Assembly: GCF_014763045.1 (NCBI RefSeq) | Contig: NZ_JACTAG010000001.1 | Coordinates: 1,550,001-1,614,000 of the forward strand | Direction: 5' to 3' | DNA length: 64,000 nucleotides | Source: Sulfitobacter aestuariivivens | GTDB lineage: Bacteria; Pseudomonadota; Alphaproteobacteria; Rhodobacterales; Rhodobacteraceae | Shown: positions 53,206-62,344 of the stretch, in pieces | How the letters are laid out: every line of letters begins with the position of its first letter | How positions within the stretch are numbered: the first letter of the stretch is position 1 | The notes under the pieces: model-generated | What the model was told of the DNA's origin: nothing | The model's input: only the letters and a program-made list of their open reading frames with translations | The model's database searches: none | Made by a program: the position numbers and the translations under genes

Positions 53206-54009
53206 TCAGTTCATCGAGGCAAATACACAGCCATCGGTGATCAGTTGCGGCGGCGTCTTGCAAAGCCCCTTGGCCACCTGAAAGGCCGCCAGCACTTTGG
53301 GCACATAATCCCGTGTTTCGGCAAACGGCGGCACGCCCGCATGTTTGCGTACTGACCCTTCGCCCGCATTATATCCCGCCAGAACAAGGATCGGATCGCG
53401 ATCAAACTCCTCCATCAGCCAGTTGAGGTATTTCACACCCCCGGTAATGTTCTGCGACGCTGCGAGGCTGTCGGCCACACCAAAGCGGGCGGCGGTATCG
53501 GGCATGAGCTGCATCAGACCCTGGGCCCCTGCCCGGCTGACTGCATCAGAGTTGCCGGAGGATTCGACAGTAATGACCGCCAGCACCAGCGCAGGTGACA
53601 CCTGAGTGCCGATGGTGGACCGCAGAATGTCGATCCCGTTGGCCTGAGCGATCTCCTGCATTTGCTGCAATCGGGGCGCGGGCACCTTGCGCGTTGCCGC
53701 AGCAAGGGCTGTCATCGCCACGTCAAGCCGGCCCGGGCCGGAGCTTGCCGCTTCTGGTGATACCTTGTCCCAGAACCATTGATATCTGCCCGCTGGTGTC
53801 GCCACCGGTGGAGCAGCCGGCGCTGAAGATGCCGCCACGACGGGCTGCACGGTGGGATCGATCTGCACGGTAATCCGCTTGGCCCCGCCAGAGCTCGGCG
53901 GTTTGATCCGCTTGGCGCTGAACTCCGGAAAGGGTTTTGGCCCATCGGCACCGATCTGCCCCGCACCAAGGGTCAGCGCCAGAAGCGCCGTGAATAGAAT
54001 ACGAGTCAT
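53206..54009 (-). CDS. Periplasmic lytic transglycosylase
   Basis: A 267-residue protein from ATG 54009 with a signal peptide (MTRILFTALLALTLGAGQIG). After a Pro/Ala-rich linker the soluble lytic transglycosylase domain holds the catalytic Glu in VITVESSGNSDAVSRAGAQG and the motif LMQLMPDTAARFGV; then VLAGYNAGEGSV and the end VPKVLAAFQVAKG. It cuts the peptidoglycan glycan strand, which may help insert envelope machines such as the pilus. It is divergent from the pilin genes, so they share the upstream region at 54010-54372. Confidence 0.9.
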   Translation of the reverse strand: MTRILFTALLALTLGAGQIGADGPKPFPEFSAKRIKPPSSGGAKRITVQIDPTVQPVVAASSAPAAPPVATPAGRYQWFWDKVSPEAASSGPGRLDVAMTALAAATRKVPAPRLQQMQEIAQANGIDILRSTIGTQVSPALVLAVITVESSGNSDAVSRAGAQGLMQLMPDTAARFGVADSLAASQNITGGVKYLNWLMEEFDRDPILVLAGYNAGEGSVRKHAGVPPFAETRDYVPKVLAAFQVAKGLCKTPPQLITDGCVFASMN

Positions 54010-54154
54010 GCCTGCCTGCTTTTTTGCTTTTTCAGCTCGATTGCCGGCAAGTATTCCACAAAACCGGATTTCAAACCAGCAAATCACAAAGTTGAATCAG
54101 GCGATTTCGCCACATTTGGGGTGTTTTCGGCAATGCACACTAAGTCCAACCCAT

Positions 54155-54169
54155 TTAACGTATCATTAA
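54155..54169 (+). promoter_or_regulatory. Perfect CtrA-type box (TTAA-N7-TTAA)
   Basis: TTAA at 54155, seven bases, and TTAA at 54166 match the CtrA binding consensus. It lies about 200 nt upstream of the first pilin and 145 nt upstream of the lytic transglycosylase start. In Caulobacter, pilA is CtrA-activated, so control of the pilin by CtrA here is a reasonable inference. The half-site spacing is exact. Confidence 0.6.
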
Positions 54170-54372
54170 ATTGTTTTATATCAGCGCCTTGGAAGAAAAT
54201 TTCGCAAAAAATCGCCGAACTGCGCAAATGTCACATTCCACGTCAAATTCATGCCCCAATCACCCGTCTATATAGCCCCATACCAAGTCGAACTGGTGCC
54301 GGACTGAGAGAACGGCCCCAACAAAGTCGGCGGGGTTGAAACCTAAACTTATGATCCTTGGAGGGACATGAC

Positions 54373-54549
54373 ATGATGAACTTTATCAAGAACTTTCGCA
54401 AAGACGAAGACGGCGCAGTTACAGTTGACTGGGTTGTGCTGACAGCTGCTGTTTGTGGCCTGGCCGTTGCTGCCTACTCGTCCATCGAGACCGGCGCGAC
54501 AAACCTGACCGCCGCTACTTCCACATTCCTGGCCACTCAGAACCCTTAA
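54373..54549 (+). CDS. Flp-type pilin 1
   Basis: A 58-residue prepilin; ATG 54373 follows GGAGGG with 7-nt spacing, and a second ATG is one codon later. The leader ends at a Gly (DEDG), followed by AVTVDWVVLTAAVCGLAVAAYSS, the processed hydrophobic helix. The position normally held by Glu-5 of type IVb pilins is Asp (AVTVD), and the following aromatic is Trp instead of Tyr, as in other Rhodobacterales. It would be cut by a prepilin peptidase and assembled by the Tad machinery encoded downstream. Confidence 0.85.
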   Translation: MMNFIKNFRKDEDGAVTVDWVVLTAAVCGLAVAAYSSIETGATNLTAATSTFLATQNP

Positions 54550-54571
54550 TTTCTGAACGTGCCTAAGAATT

Positions 54572-54607
54572 ACGGGGGCGCATTCTCCGCGCAGAATGCG
54601 CCCCCGT
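54572..54607 (+). terminator. 15-bp perfect hairpin between the two pilin genes
   Basis: ACGGGGGCGCATTCT and AGAATGCGCCCCCGT form an unbroken 15-bp stem with a 6-nt loop, followed by only TTCC. It lies 22 nt after pilin 1 and 33 nt before pilin 2. It may partly end transcription after the first pilin or protect its mRNA 3' end, giving more pilin 1 than pilin 2. Confidence 0.7.
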
Positions 54608-54639
54608 TTCCCGAAAAGACTGCCGCAAAGGGGTTTCCC

Positions 54640-54819
54640 ATGCTTAAGCGACTCAACAACTTCATGCGCTCCGAAGAGGGTGCGGTCACGGTGGACTGGG
54701 TGGTTCTGACAGCGGCCGTTGCCGGGCTAGCGGTTGCTGCGATCACTTCGATCGAAGGTGCTACAGGTTCCGTCGGTGCGTCCGTGATGGGCTTCCTCAA
54801 CGGGGTCACACCCGGTTAA
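54640..54819 (+). CDS. Flp-type pilin 2
   Basis: A 59-residue prepilin from ATG 54640 with AAAGGGG upstream. The leader has SEEG before AVTVDWVVLTAAVAGLAVAA, nearly the same processed helix as pilin 1 with a different tail (ITSIEGATGSVGASVMGFLN). It is probably a second or minor pilin of the same Tad pilus. Only the tails differ strongly. Confidence 0.85.
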   Translation: MLKRLNNFMRSEEGAVTVDWVVLTAAVAGLAVAAITSIEGATGSVGASVMGFLNGVTPG

Positions 54820-54860
54820 ACTATCCCTCGTCAGGTCCGCCTGACACGACCAACAGATCA

Positions 54861-54897
54861 GACCGGCCCCCGATTGGTGGCCGGCTTGTTCTTTTCT
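54861..54897 (+). terminator. Terminator after the pilin genes
   Basis: CCGGCC-(10 nt)-GGCCGG is followed by CTTGTTCTTTTC, 44 nt after the second pilin stop. It should separate the pilin transcript from cpaB. Confidence 0.8.
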
Positions 54898-55051
54898 AAA
54901 GCCCCCTTCCCGATCGGTTGTGCTCAGAACGTGGGCAATACCCTCTTATCGCCCATCCTGTTGCTAAAAATAGCCACATTCGGGCCGTAGGACACACACA
55001 AGAGACAGGCGCCGGGCCTTTTCCGGCATTGAGAACTACGAGGTAGCAAAC

Positions 55052-56029
55052 ATGCGTATGGTATTTGGACTTGTTCTGTTGGTGGGCATCGCGCTTGCCG
55101 GTGGGGCTGTATATCTCGCAAAAGATCGCATTGCGCAGTACCAGGTGGCAAACGCGCAGGCCCAGGCGGCATTGGCGCAGGTTGTCCCGACAAAACCGGT
55201 TTTTGTCGCAACCGGCCCCTTGAAGTACGGTCAGCGGCTCAAGGAAGAAGACGTGCGAGTGGTGCAATGGCCCGTGAATGCCATTCCCGAGGGCGCATTT
55301 CTCAACCTCGATGCCGAAGCCCTGCTTCAAGCCGAGGCTGAGCTGCTGGAGATTGCGGAGCTGATTCCCGACTTCCTTCCCGAATTTGAAGACGACGCAG
55401 AAGAAGAAGCATATGAGATCGTCAGCCGCGATCCGCTTTTTCCCGACAATACAACCAAGCAGCGTGTTGTCTTGCGCACCATTGAAAAGGGCGAGGCCAT
55501 CTTGACTGTTAAGGTGACCGAGCCGGGCGAAGACACCGGCCTGACATCCCGCCTCGAGCCTGGCAAACGTGCCTATGCGCTCAAAGTCGATGTGTCCTCA
55601 GGCGTCTCGGGCTTCCTGCGTCCTGGTGACCGGGTAGACGTTTACTGGACCGGCCGGGTCAATTTGGCAGGTGATGGCGACAAGGGTGAGGTCACCAAGC
55701 TGATCGAAGCCGGCGTCAAGCTGATTGCAATCGACCAAAGTGCAGGTCGCCAGCTGGACGAAGCTGTCATCGCGAGCACCGTCACCGTGTCAGCCACGCC
55801 GCAGCAGGTCGCCGCTTTGGCCCAGGCGCAGCAGACAGGCAAACTTTCCCTGTCACTCGTTGGCGCGGAAGACACCTCCATCGCCACGGCGATCGAGGTC
55901 GACCAACGGTCGCTCCTCGGTATCGCCACGGCTGAGATCAAGGCCGAAGTTGCCAAGGAACAGGTCTGCACGATCCGGACCCGTCGTGGTGCCGAAGTGG
56001 TCGAACTGCCCATTCCCTGCACGAATTAA
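55052..56029 (+). CDS. cpaB: Flp pilus assembly protein CpaB/RcpC
   Basis: A 325-residue protein. One N-terminal transmembrane segment (VFGLVLLVGIALAGGAVYLA) is followed by SAF-like domains: VFVATGPLKYGQRLKEEDVRVVQWP near residue 50 and LEPGKRAYALKVDVSSGVSGFLRPGDRVDVYW near 170. CpaB links the inner membrane to the secretin in the Tad system. An acidic insert (ELIPDFLPEFEDDAEEEAYE) lies in the middle. It is the first large gene of the tad run and is followed by a terminator-like hairpin before cpaC. Confidence 0.9.
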   Translation: MRMVFGLVLLVGIALAGGAVYLAKDRIAQYQVANAQAQAALAQVVPTKPVFVATGPLKYGQRLKEEDVRVVQWPVNAIPEGAFLNLDAEALLQAEAELLEIAELIPDFLPEFEDDAEEEAYEIVSRDPLFPDNTTKQRVVLRTIEKGEAILTVKVTEPGEDTGLTSRLEPGKRAYALKVDVSSGVSGFLRPGDRVDVYWTGRVNLAGDGDKGEVTKLIEAGVKLIAIDQSAGRQLDEAVIASTVTVSATPQQVAALAQAQQTGKLSLSLVGAEDTSIATAIEVDQRSLLGIATAEIKAEVAKEQVCTIRTRRGAEVVELPIPCTN

Positions 56030-56053
56030 TCATGCAAACCAAAAGCTTGCTCA

Positions 56054-56087
56054 GGCGCCGCACCATGTGCGGCGCCTTTTGCATTTT
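56054..56087 (+). terminator. Terminator-like hairpin between cpaB and cpaC
   Basis: GGCGCCGCAC-CAT-GTGCGGCGCC is a 10-bp perfect stem with a 3-nt loop followed by TTTTGCATTTTT. It lies 25 nt after cpaB, within what is otherwise a continuous gene set, so it may lower expression of cpaC and following genes. Confidence 0.8.
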
Positions 56088-56225
56088 TGCATGTTGCCAT
56101 TTATCCACATAAACATCCGCGTCGAACGCCTTGATTCTTGCAAAAAATTCAAAACTGACGCAGAGTTATCCAAACGACGGGCAAAAAGACCCATTCCTGA
56201 GGCGTGATCAAAAAAGGCAGGTCAC

Positions 56226-57662
56226 ATGAAAATCGACAGATTTCTGAAAGCAGCCCTTCTCGGGCTGACCCTTACCGCCGTACCCTTGGCGATCACAACT
56301 CCTACGTCACTCAGCGCTGAAACGGTGCGCGTCGTCAAAAAGGGGACCAACGCAACCCTGAACGTGCCGATGAACCGCGCGGTGGTGGTTGAAAGCGACA
56401 TCCCCTTCGCTGAACTCAGCATCGCCAACCCCGGGATCGCGGATATCTCCTCCCTCTCGGACCGCACGATCTACGTGCTAGGCAAATCACCGGGTTTGAC
56501 TACGCTGACCTTGCTGGATGCAAGCGGGCAACTCATTACAAACGTCGATGTGCGGGTCGCAGCGGACGTGTCCGAGTTTAAGGAACGTCTGCGGCAGATC
56601 CTGCCGGGCGAAAAGATCGAAGTCCGCACGGCAAACGACGGCATTGTACTGTCGGGCATCGTATCCTCCACACAACGCCTGCAGCGCGCGCTTGATCTGG
56701 CTGAACGCTACGCGCCAGAGCGGGTTTCGAACCTGATGAGCGTCGGTGGCATTCAGCAAGTGATGATGAAAGTCCGCTTTGCCGAGATGCAGCGCAGCGT
56801 GTCCAAATCGCTCAGCTCATCGCTGTCGCTCAACGGCGCCCTTGGTGGTACCGGGATCAACGGCGGCTCCGGCTCAACAGTTGGATCAGGCGGGATCGCG
56901 AATTCTCTGGGGGGCAACGTGCCCGCCAACAACACCAACGCGGGCGCTGTTCTGTTTGGCTTTAACGCGGGCGACGTTCAGGTCGGTCTGCTGCTTGAAG
57001 CGCTTGAGCAAAAAGGCGTCGTGCGCTTCCTGGCGGAACCAAACCTCGTGGCCCTGTCGGGTCAAGAGGCCAAATTCCTTGCAGGCGGCGAATACCCGGT
57101 ACCAGTGGCGCAGACGGGCGACAGAATTTCCGTTGAATTCAAGCCCTTCGGCGTCGAATTGGCCTTTATCCCCCGCGTGGTGGACAAAGACCTGATCAAT
57201 CTTGAGCTCAAGGCTGCGGTATCGGCAATCGACCCCACAAACAGCCTGAACCTGGGCAACGGCATCGAAATTTCGGCCTTCTCGCGCCGCGAGACCTCAT
57301 CGACCGTGGAACTGCGCGATGGTGAGAGCTTTGCCATCGCCGGCCTGCTGACGGATGACTTCACCGACAATTCCAGCCAACTTCCCTGGATCGGGGACGT
57401 GCCCGTGCTGGGTGCCCTCTTCCGCTCTTCCGCATATCAGCGCAGTCAGACGGAACTGGTGATCATCGTCACGGCACATCTTGTCACACCGACCCGAGGC
57501 GAGGCGCTTGCGCTGCCCACGGACCGGATCAGACCCCCGACCGAGAAAGACCTGTTCCTCTTTGGTCGCACCACCGCTGGCAGCCGCACCCCGCAAAAGG
57601 GCGCCGCCGGTGAGGTTGCGCAGCAGGACTTCAGCGGTTCCTATGGCTACGTACTGGATTGA
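56226..57662 (+). CDS. cpaC: Tad pilus outer-membrane secretin CpaC/RcpA
   Basis: A 478-residue secretin. It has a signal peptide (MKIDRFLKAALLGLTLTAVPL), an N-terminal pilus-secretin domain (VPMNRAVVVESDIPFAELSIANP), BON-like (VDVRVAADVSEFKERLRQILPG) and the secretin domain (about residues 170-440) ending VLGALFRSSAYQRSQTELVIIVTAHLV. It forms the outer-membrane pore for the pilus. The Ala/Gly-rich stretch in the middle (GGTGINGGSGSTVGSGG) is typical low-complexity loop. ACATG behind AGGTC offers the start. Confidence 0.94.
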   Translation: MKIDRFLKAALLGLTLTAVPLAITTPTSLSAETVRVVKKGTNATLNVPMNRAVVVESDIPFAELSIANPGIADISSLSDRTIYVLGKSPGLTTLTLLDASGQLITNVDVRVAADVSEFKERLRQILPGEKIEVRTANDGIVLSGIVSSTQRLQRALDLAERYAPERVSNLMSVGGIQQVMMKVRFAEMQRSVSKSLSSSLSLNGALGGTGINGGSGSTVGSGGIANSLGGNVPANNTNAGAVLFGFNAGDVQVGLLLEALEQKGVVRFLAEPNLVALSGQEAKFLAGGEYPVPVAQTGDRISVEFKPFGVELAFIPRVVDKDLINLELKAAVSAIDPTNSLNLGNGIEISAFSRRETSSTVELRDGESFAIAGLLTDDFTDNSSQLPWIGDVPVLGALFRSSAYQRSQTELVIIVTAHLVTPTRGEALALPTDRIRPPTEKDLFLFGRTTAGSRTPQKGAAGEVAQQDFSGSYGYVLD

Positions 57663-57666
57663 TCTG

Positions 57667-58341
57667 ATGAAAAGCGTAATCGCCCGGAAAAACTCGATCA
57701 TTGGCCTTGCTGCGGCAACCGCCACCCTGATGGGCTGCACCAGCCCTGACCCGGTCTACACCCAGTTCTACCGCGAAGCGGGCGTACTGGTCGATACCGG
57801 CAACTTTGGCAACGCCACACTCAACAACCGGTTGGTTATGACAGGCGAGCGGCAGTATACCTTTGATCTTGCTAACAGATTTGCCTCTGAAGTTGATTCA
57901 ACCGTCAACTTCGCCTTCAACTCTTCGCAGCTGGACGCCAATGCACAGGCGATCCTGCGCCGTCAGGCTGACTGGATCCGCCAGTTCCCCGAAATCCGCT
58001 TCCGCGTCTATGGACACACCGACGCCGTTGGATCGAACCGCTACAATAAGGTATTGGGCAAGCGCCGCGCCAATGCTGTCGTTGCCTATCTCGCTACCCA
58101 GGGCATCAGCCGCAGCCGCCTCGAAGCGGTGGTTTCCTTTGGTGAAACCCAGCCACTGATTGTCACGCAGGGCCGCGAGCGCAAGAACCGCCGGACAGTT
58201 ACAGAGGTCAGCGGGTTCGTGACGGGGCATCCTTCGGTGCTTGATGGCAAGTACGCACAGATCATCTACCGCGATTATGTCGCCAGCGCTGTGCCCCCGA
58301 CCCAGCTGTCTGACTCGCTGAGCTCAGAAGCAGCCGACTGA
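57667..58341 (+). CDS. OmpA-family lipoprotein in the tad locus
   Basis: A 224-residue protein. The lipobox is TLMGC with Cys at residue 23. The C-terminal OmpA domain (about 85-180) has VNFAFNSSQLDANAQAILR, RVYGHTDAVGSNRYNKVLGK (HTDxxG-type peptidoglycan site), and ETQPLIVTQGRERKNRRT. It should tether the pilus system to peptidoglycan. OmpA-type genes in this position, between cpaC and cpaE, are typical of Rhodobacterales and absent from the Caulobacter cpa set. It starts 4 nt after cpaC. Confidence 0.88.
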   Translation: MKSVIARKNSIIGLAAATATLMGCTSPDPVYTQFYREAGVLVDTGNFGNATLNNRLVMTGERQYTFDLANRFASEVDSTVNFAFNSSQLDANAQAILRRQADWIRQFPEIRFRVYGHTDAVGSNRYNKVLGKRRANAVVAYLATQGISRSRLEAVVSFGETQPLIVTQGRERKNRRTVTEVSGFVTGHPSVLDGKYAQIIYRDYVASAVPPTQLSDSLSSEAAD

Positions 58342-58361
58342 TCAATCACAGATTTCTAACC

Positions 58362-58400
58362 AGCGCCGCGCTCCGAAAAGGGCGCGGCGCTTTTGCATTT
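58362..58400 (+). terminator. Terminator-like hairpin between the OmpA gene and cpaE
   Basis: AGCGCCGCGC and GCGCGGCGCT pair over 10 bp around a 10-nt loop, then TTTTGCATTT. Like the hairpin at 56054 it uses a GCGCC core and falls inside the tad gene set. Confidence 0.75.
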
Positions 58401-58633
58401 GTCGCAGTTGCGGCTCTGATCAATCAGCAACCGATGCGGGTGATCGTTTCAAGATACCCAACAATAGAAGCTTTTTAGCCCCAATCTCGCCAAACTTGGC
58501 TGCGAGAAATGATCCCGTAGGACAGTTGTGTCCGGGCAAATCGTCCGGGCCGGGTGCCTGCGAAGGGTACACCAAACGGCAAAACGCCACCGCCCCCTTT
58601 GCAAAAACCCGTTGTGAACAGAGGATTAAGGCA

Positions 58634-59869
58634 ATGAGCAGCAGTATGCCGCAACCTGAGACAAACCCGATCGTCGCCTGCACGGTGAGCCGCGATGTGC
58701 AGAACTTCGATCTGTTGATCGAAGACATGGAATCCGCTCTGGGCGAAAGCTGGGGCGACCTGGGATTTGCCGACGCCCTTGCCTTCTTTGGCCAGCCCGA
58801 AGCGGAAGGGATGGAGTTCATCGCGCTTGCGATCGATGAGACCGACGAAGACAACCTTGTCCTTCTGGGTGAAATCATCACCAAGGCAAAAGCGCGCAAC
58901 ATCAAAGTCATCCTGATCGCCGAAGACGTCACACCCGCTTCGCTGCATTCCCTGCTGCGTCAGGGGGCCGATGAATTTGTCCCCTACCCGCTTCCCGAAG
59001 GTGAACTGGCGCAAGCCATCGAGCGCGTTCGCGCGGTCGAGGAAGTCGTGGACGAAGAAGTCGTCAAACCTCAGCTCAAGGCCGGAACCCGCAAAGATGG
59101 TGCGTTGATCGTGGTGCACGGTCTGGCCGGCGGCGTCGGGGCCACCACCATGGCAGTCAACCTCGCGTGGGAATTGGCCAATGCCGACAAAGACACGCCG
59201 CCCTCAGTCTGTCTGCTGGATCTTGATCTTCAATTTGGCTCAATTGCCACGTTCCTTGATCTGCCGCGCCGCGAAGCGGTCTATGAAATGCTGTCAGACA
59301 CCGAGAACATGGATGAGGAAATCTTTGGCCAGTCCATGCTGACCTTCGAGGAAAAGTTGCAGGTCCTCACCGCCCCCACAGATATGTTGCCGCTTGATCT
59401 GGTGACCTCTGAGGATGTGGGGCGCATTCTGGAAATGGCGCGTAACCAGTTCGACTATGTGATCGTCGACATGCCTTCGACCCTGGTGCAATGGTCCGAG
59501 ACCGTCCTGACAGAGGCGCATGTCTACTTTGCCCTGCTTGAGCTCGACATGCGGTGTGCGCAAAACACCCTGCGGTTCAAGCGCGCATTGCAATCCGAGG
59601 AGCTGCCGGTCGAAAAGCTGCGCTTCGTGATGAACCGCGGTCCGAAGTTTACAGATCTCAGCGCCAAGAGCCGCGTGAAACGCATGGCCGAAAGCCTGAG
59701 CATTTCCATCGACGTCAGCCTGCCCGACGGGGGCAAGCCGATCACCCAGGCCAACGATCACGGGCTGCCGCTTGCCAATTCAGCGCCCAAAAGCCCGTTG
59801 CGCCGCGAAATCGCCAAACTGGCGGCCTCCATCCATGATCTCAAAAGGGACGAAGCCCGCGCGGCCTGA
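58634..59869 (+). CDS. cpaE: Tad pilus assembly ATPase-like protein CpaE/TadZ
   Basis: A 411-residue protein from ATG 58634. An N-terminal receiver-like domain (about residues 15-140, LLIEDMESALGESWGDLGF) lacks the normal phosphoacceptor set and is followed by a MinD/ParA-like P-loop domain with a deviant Walker A, LAGGVGATTMAVNLAWEL near 165, and CLLDLDLQFGSIATFLDL near 195. CpaE/TadZ positions the pilus apparatus in the cell, usually at a pole. It is followed by cpaF after 23 nt. Confidence 0.93.
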   Translation: MSSSMPQPETNPIVACTVSRDVQNFDLLIEDMESALGESWGDLGFADALAFFGQPEAEGMEFIALAIDETDEDNLVLLGEIITKAKARNIKVILIAEDVTPASLHSLLRQGADEFVPYPLPEGELAQAIERVRAVEEVVDEEVVKPQLKAGTRKDGALIVVHGLAGGVGATTMAVNLAWELANADKDTPPSVCLLDLDLQFGSIATFLDLPRREAVYEMLSDTENMDEEIFGQSMLTFEEKLQVLTAPTDMLPLDLVTSEDVGRILEMARNQFDYVIVDMPSTLVQWSETVLTEAHVYFALLELDMRCAQNTLRFKRALQSEELPVEKLRFVMNRGPKFTDLSAKSRVKRMAESLSISIDVSLPDGGKPITQANDHGLPLANSAPKSPLRREIAKLAASIHDLKRDEARAA

Positions 59870-59892
59870 CCCCATATCTGAAAGAAACATCG

Positions 59893-61329
59893 ATGTTTTC
59901 CAAGTACAAGAAATCCGGCGCCGCCGCCCCTCAAGCATCAGCTGACACAAAGACAAATGTCACGCCCATCAGCGAGGCACCGGTCAAGCCCACGACGTCG
60001 ATGCGCAAAAAGGCACAGCCTGCGGCCGCAGTGCCCATGGACAAGGAGATGAAGCGCAAGGCGCGGATGTCCGAGATCAAGCTCGAACTGCACCGCGCAC
60101 TTCTGGACAACCTGAACCTTGCCGCCCTTGAACACGCGACAGAGCAGGATCTGCGGCAGGAAATCAATTCGATCTCCTCTGAAATCCTGCAGGAAAAAGC
60201 CATCGTCCTGAACCGCGAAGACCGCATGCAGCTCAATTCCGAGCTTTATGACGAAGTCACCGGTCTGGGCCCGCTGGAAACCTTGCTCAAGGATGAAAGC
60301 GTCAACGATATTCTCGTCAACGGCCCCCAGCAGATCTTTGTGGAACGCTCGGGCAAGCTGGAACTGACGGACGTTACATTCAAAGATGAACGCCATCTGC
60401 TGCGGATCATCGACAAGATCGTGTCCGCGGTGGGTCGCCGTGTCGACGAAAGCAACCCATACGTTGACGCCCGACTCAAGGATGGCTCACGTTTCAACGC
60501 GATGGTCCCACCGGTTGCGGTCGATGGCTCCCTCGTGTCCATTCGTAAGTTCAAGAAGGACAAGCTGGGCATTGATGACCTGGTGGACTTTGGTGCCTTT
60601 ACCGAAGAAATGGCCGCCTATCTTCAGGCTGCTGTCGCCACACGCCTTAACGTGATCGTCTCGGGCGGTACCGGTTCTGGTAAAACGACAACCCTCAACG
60701 CGCTGTCCAGCTTTATTGACAACGCTGAACGCATCCTGACCATCGAGGACACGGCGGAACTTCAACTGCAACAGACCCACGTGGGCCGGATGGAAAGCCG
60801 CCCGCCAAACGTCGAAGGCAAGGGCGAAGTATCGCCGCGCGATTGTTTGAAAAACGCCCTGCGGATGCGCCCGGACCGGATCATCGTCGGCGAGACGCGC
60901 GGCGAGGAAGTCATCGACATGCTGCAGGCTATGAACACTGGCCACGACGGGTCCATGACAACAATCCACGCCAACTCTGCTCGCGACGGCATCAGCCGTT
61001 TGGAGAACATGATCGCCATGGCCGGCATCGAAATGCCACTCAAGGCCGTGCGCAGCCAGATCTCAAGCGCTGTAAACCTGATCGTTCAGGCATCGCGCCT
61101 GCAGGATGGCTCGCGTCGCATGACCTCAATCACTGAGATTACCGGCATGGAAGGCGACGTGATCTCGATGCAGGAAATCTTCCGCTATCAGCGTGTTGGC
61201 CTGACCCCCGAAAACAAGATCATAGGTCATTTCACTGCCACAGGCGTGCGCAGCCACTTTGCGGAACGCTTCCGCATGTGGGGCTACGACTTGCCCGCAT
61301 CGATCTACGAGCCCGTTGCTGCCCAGTAA
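59893..61329 (+). CDS. cpaF: Tad pilus assembly ATPase CpaF/TadA
   Basis: A 478-residue type II/IV secretion ATPase. The N-terminal part is a basic, Lys/Ala-rich helical segment; the NTPase has Walker [20 protein letters not shown] near 257, an Asp box ([13 protein letters not shown]) near 282, Walker B-like [16 protein letters not shown] near 325, and the His box [19 protein letters not shown] near 360. It powers pilus assembly and probably also retraction in this bifunctional system. It precedes tadB by 40 nt. Confidence 0.97.
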   Translation: MFSKYKKSGAAAPQASADTKTNVTPISEAPVKPTTSMRKKAQPAAAVPMDKEMKRKARMSEIKLELHRALLDNLNLAALEHATEQDLRQEINSISSEILQEKAIVLNREDRMQLNSELYDEVTGLGPLETLLKDESVNDILVNGPQQIFVERSGKLELTDVTFKDERHLLRIIDKIVSAVGRRVDESNPYVDARLKDGSRFNAMVPPVAVDGSLVSIRKFKKDKLGIDDLVDFGAFTEEMAAYLQAAVATRLNVIVSGGTGSGKTTTLNALSSFIDNAERILTIEDTAELQLQQTHVGRMESRPPNVEGKGEVSPRDCLKNALRMRPDRIIVGETRGEEVIDMLQAMNTGHDGSMTTIHANSARDGISRLENMIAMAGIEMPLKAVRSQISSAVNLIVQASRLQDGSRRMTSITEITGMEGDVISMQEIFRYQRVGLTPENKIIGHFTATGVRSHFAERFRMWGYDLPASIYEPVAAQ

Positions 61330-61369
61330 GTCTAATCATGCGCCGGTGGCGCAATAAGGAACGCGAAAA

Positions 61370-62332
61370 ATGAGTGCAGAACCAATCATCTATGGCCTGA
61401 TCTTCATCGGCGTGCTGGTGCTGGTCGAAGGGCTTTATCTTGTGGCTTTTGGCAAATCCATCAGCCTCAACAGCCGTGTGAACCGTCGTCTTGAAATGCT
61501 TGAAAAAGGCACCCGTCGCGAAGAGGTGCTGGAAAAGCTGCGCAAGGAGATGGAACAGCACATGTCTGCCAAGACCATCCCGCTCTATTCGCTTCTCAGC
61601 GAAAAGGCGCAAAAGGCAGCGATCGCATTTTCACCCAAGCAACTCCTGCTGATCATGGTCGGCCTGTCGGCCGTGGCCTTTATGGGCCTGACCGTCGGCA
61701 CCGAAACAGAACCGCCCGTGCGGATGCTGCTGTCGGTCGCGATCGGCGTGGGCGGCGTGTATTTCTGGGTCTCATCCAAGGCCAACAAGCGCATGGGTAT
61801 GATCGAAGAACAATTGCCCGATGCGGTCGAACTGATGGTCCGGTCGCTGCGTGTGGGGCACCCCTTCTCCAATGCAATTTCCATCGTGTCCAAGGAAGTC
61901 AAAGATCCGCTTGCCTCTGAGTTCGGCGTGATTGCAGACGAATCCGCTTATGGCCGCGACGTCGGCGAGGCGCTCAAGGATATGGCCGAACGTCTGGACA
62001 TGCAGGATTTGCGCTTTCTTGCGGTCGCTGTGACCATCCAGCAGCAATCAGGTGGTAACCTTGCCGAAATCCTGGCCGGTCTGGCCAAGGTAATCCGTGC
62101 CCGCTTCCGCCTCTTCCGGCGCGTCAAGGCGATCACTGCCGAAGCCAAATGGTCGGGCAAATTCCTGTCCGCCTTCCCGCTTCTGGCACTGATCGTGATC
62201 AACGTAAGCGATCCGCACTACTATGACGAAGTGCGCGACCACGCACTGTTCATCCCCGCCTGCTTTACCGTGGGTATCATGCTGACGGTGAACCTCATCG
62301 TGATGCGCAAACTGACAGACATCAAAGTATAA
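61370..62332 (+). CDS. tadB: Tad pilus inner-membrane platform protein TadB
   Basis: A 320-residue GspF-like protein with an N-terminal transmembrane span, a basic cytoplasmic part, and a pair of spans in the middle; the GspF/TadC-like domain (about 155-300) carries EEQLPDAVELMVRSLRVGHPF and VAVTIQQQSGGNLAEILAGLA. Two more hydrophobic spans are at the end. TadB with TadC forms the membrane platform that contacts CpaF. GGAACGCG precedes the ATG. Confidence 0.92.
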   Translation: MSAEPIIYGLIFIGVLVLVEGLYLVAFGKSISLNSRVNRRLEMLEKGTRREEVLEKLRKEMEQHMSAKTIPLYSLLSEKAQKAAIAFSPKQLLLIMVGLSAVAFMGLTVGTETEPPVRMLLSVAIGVGGVYFWVSSKANKRMGMIEEQLPDAVELMVRSLRVGHPFSNAISIVSKEVKDPLASEFGVIADESAYGRDVGEALKDMAERLDMQDLRFLAVAVTIQQQSGGNLAEILAGLAKVIRARFRLFRRVKAITAEAKWSGKFLSAFPLLALIVINVSDPHYYDEVRDHALFIPACFTVGIMLTVNLIVMRKLTDIKV

Positions 62333-62344
62333 GGGACCAGATCG

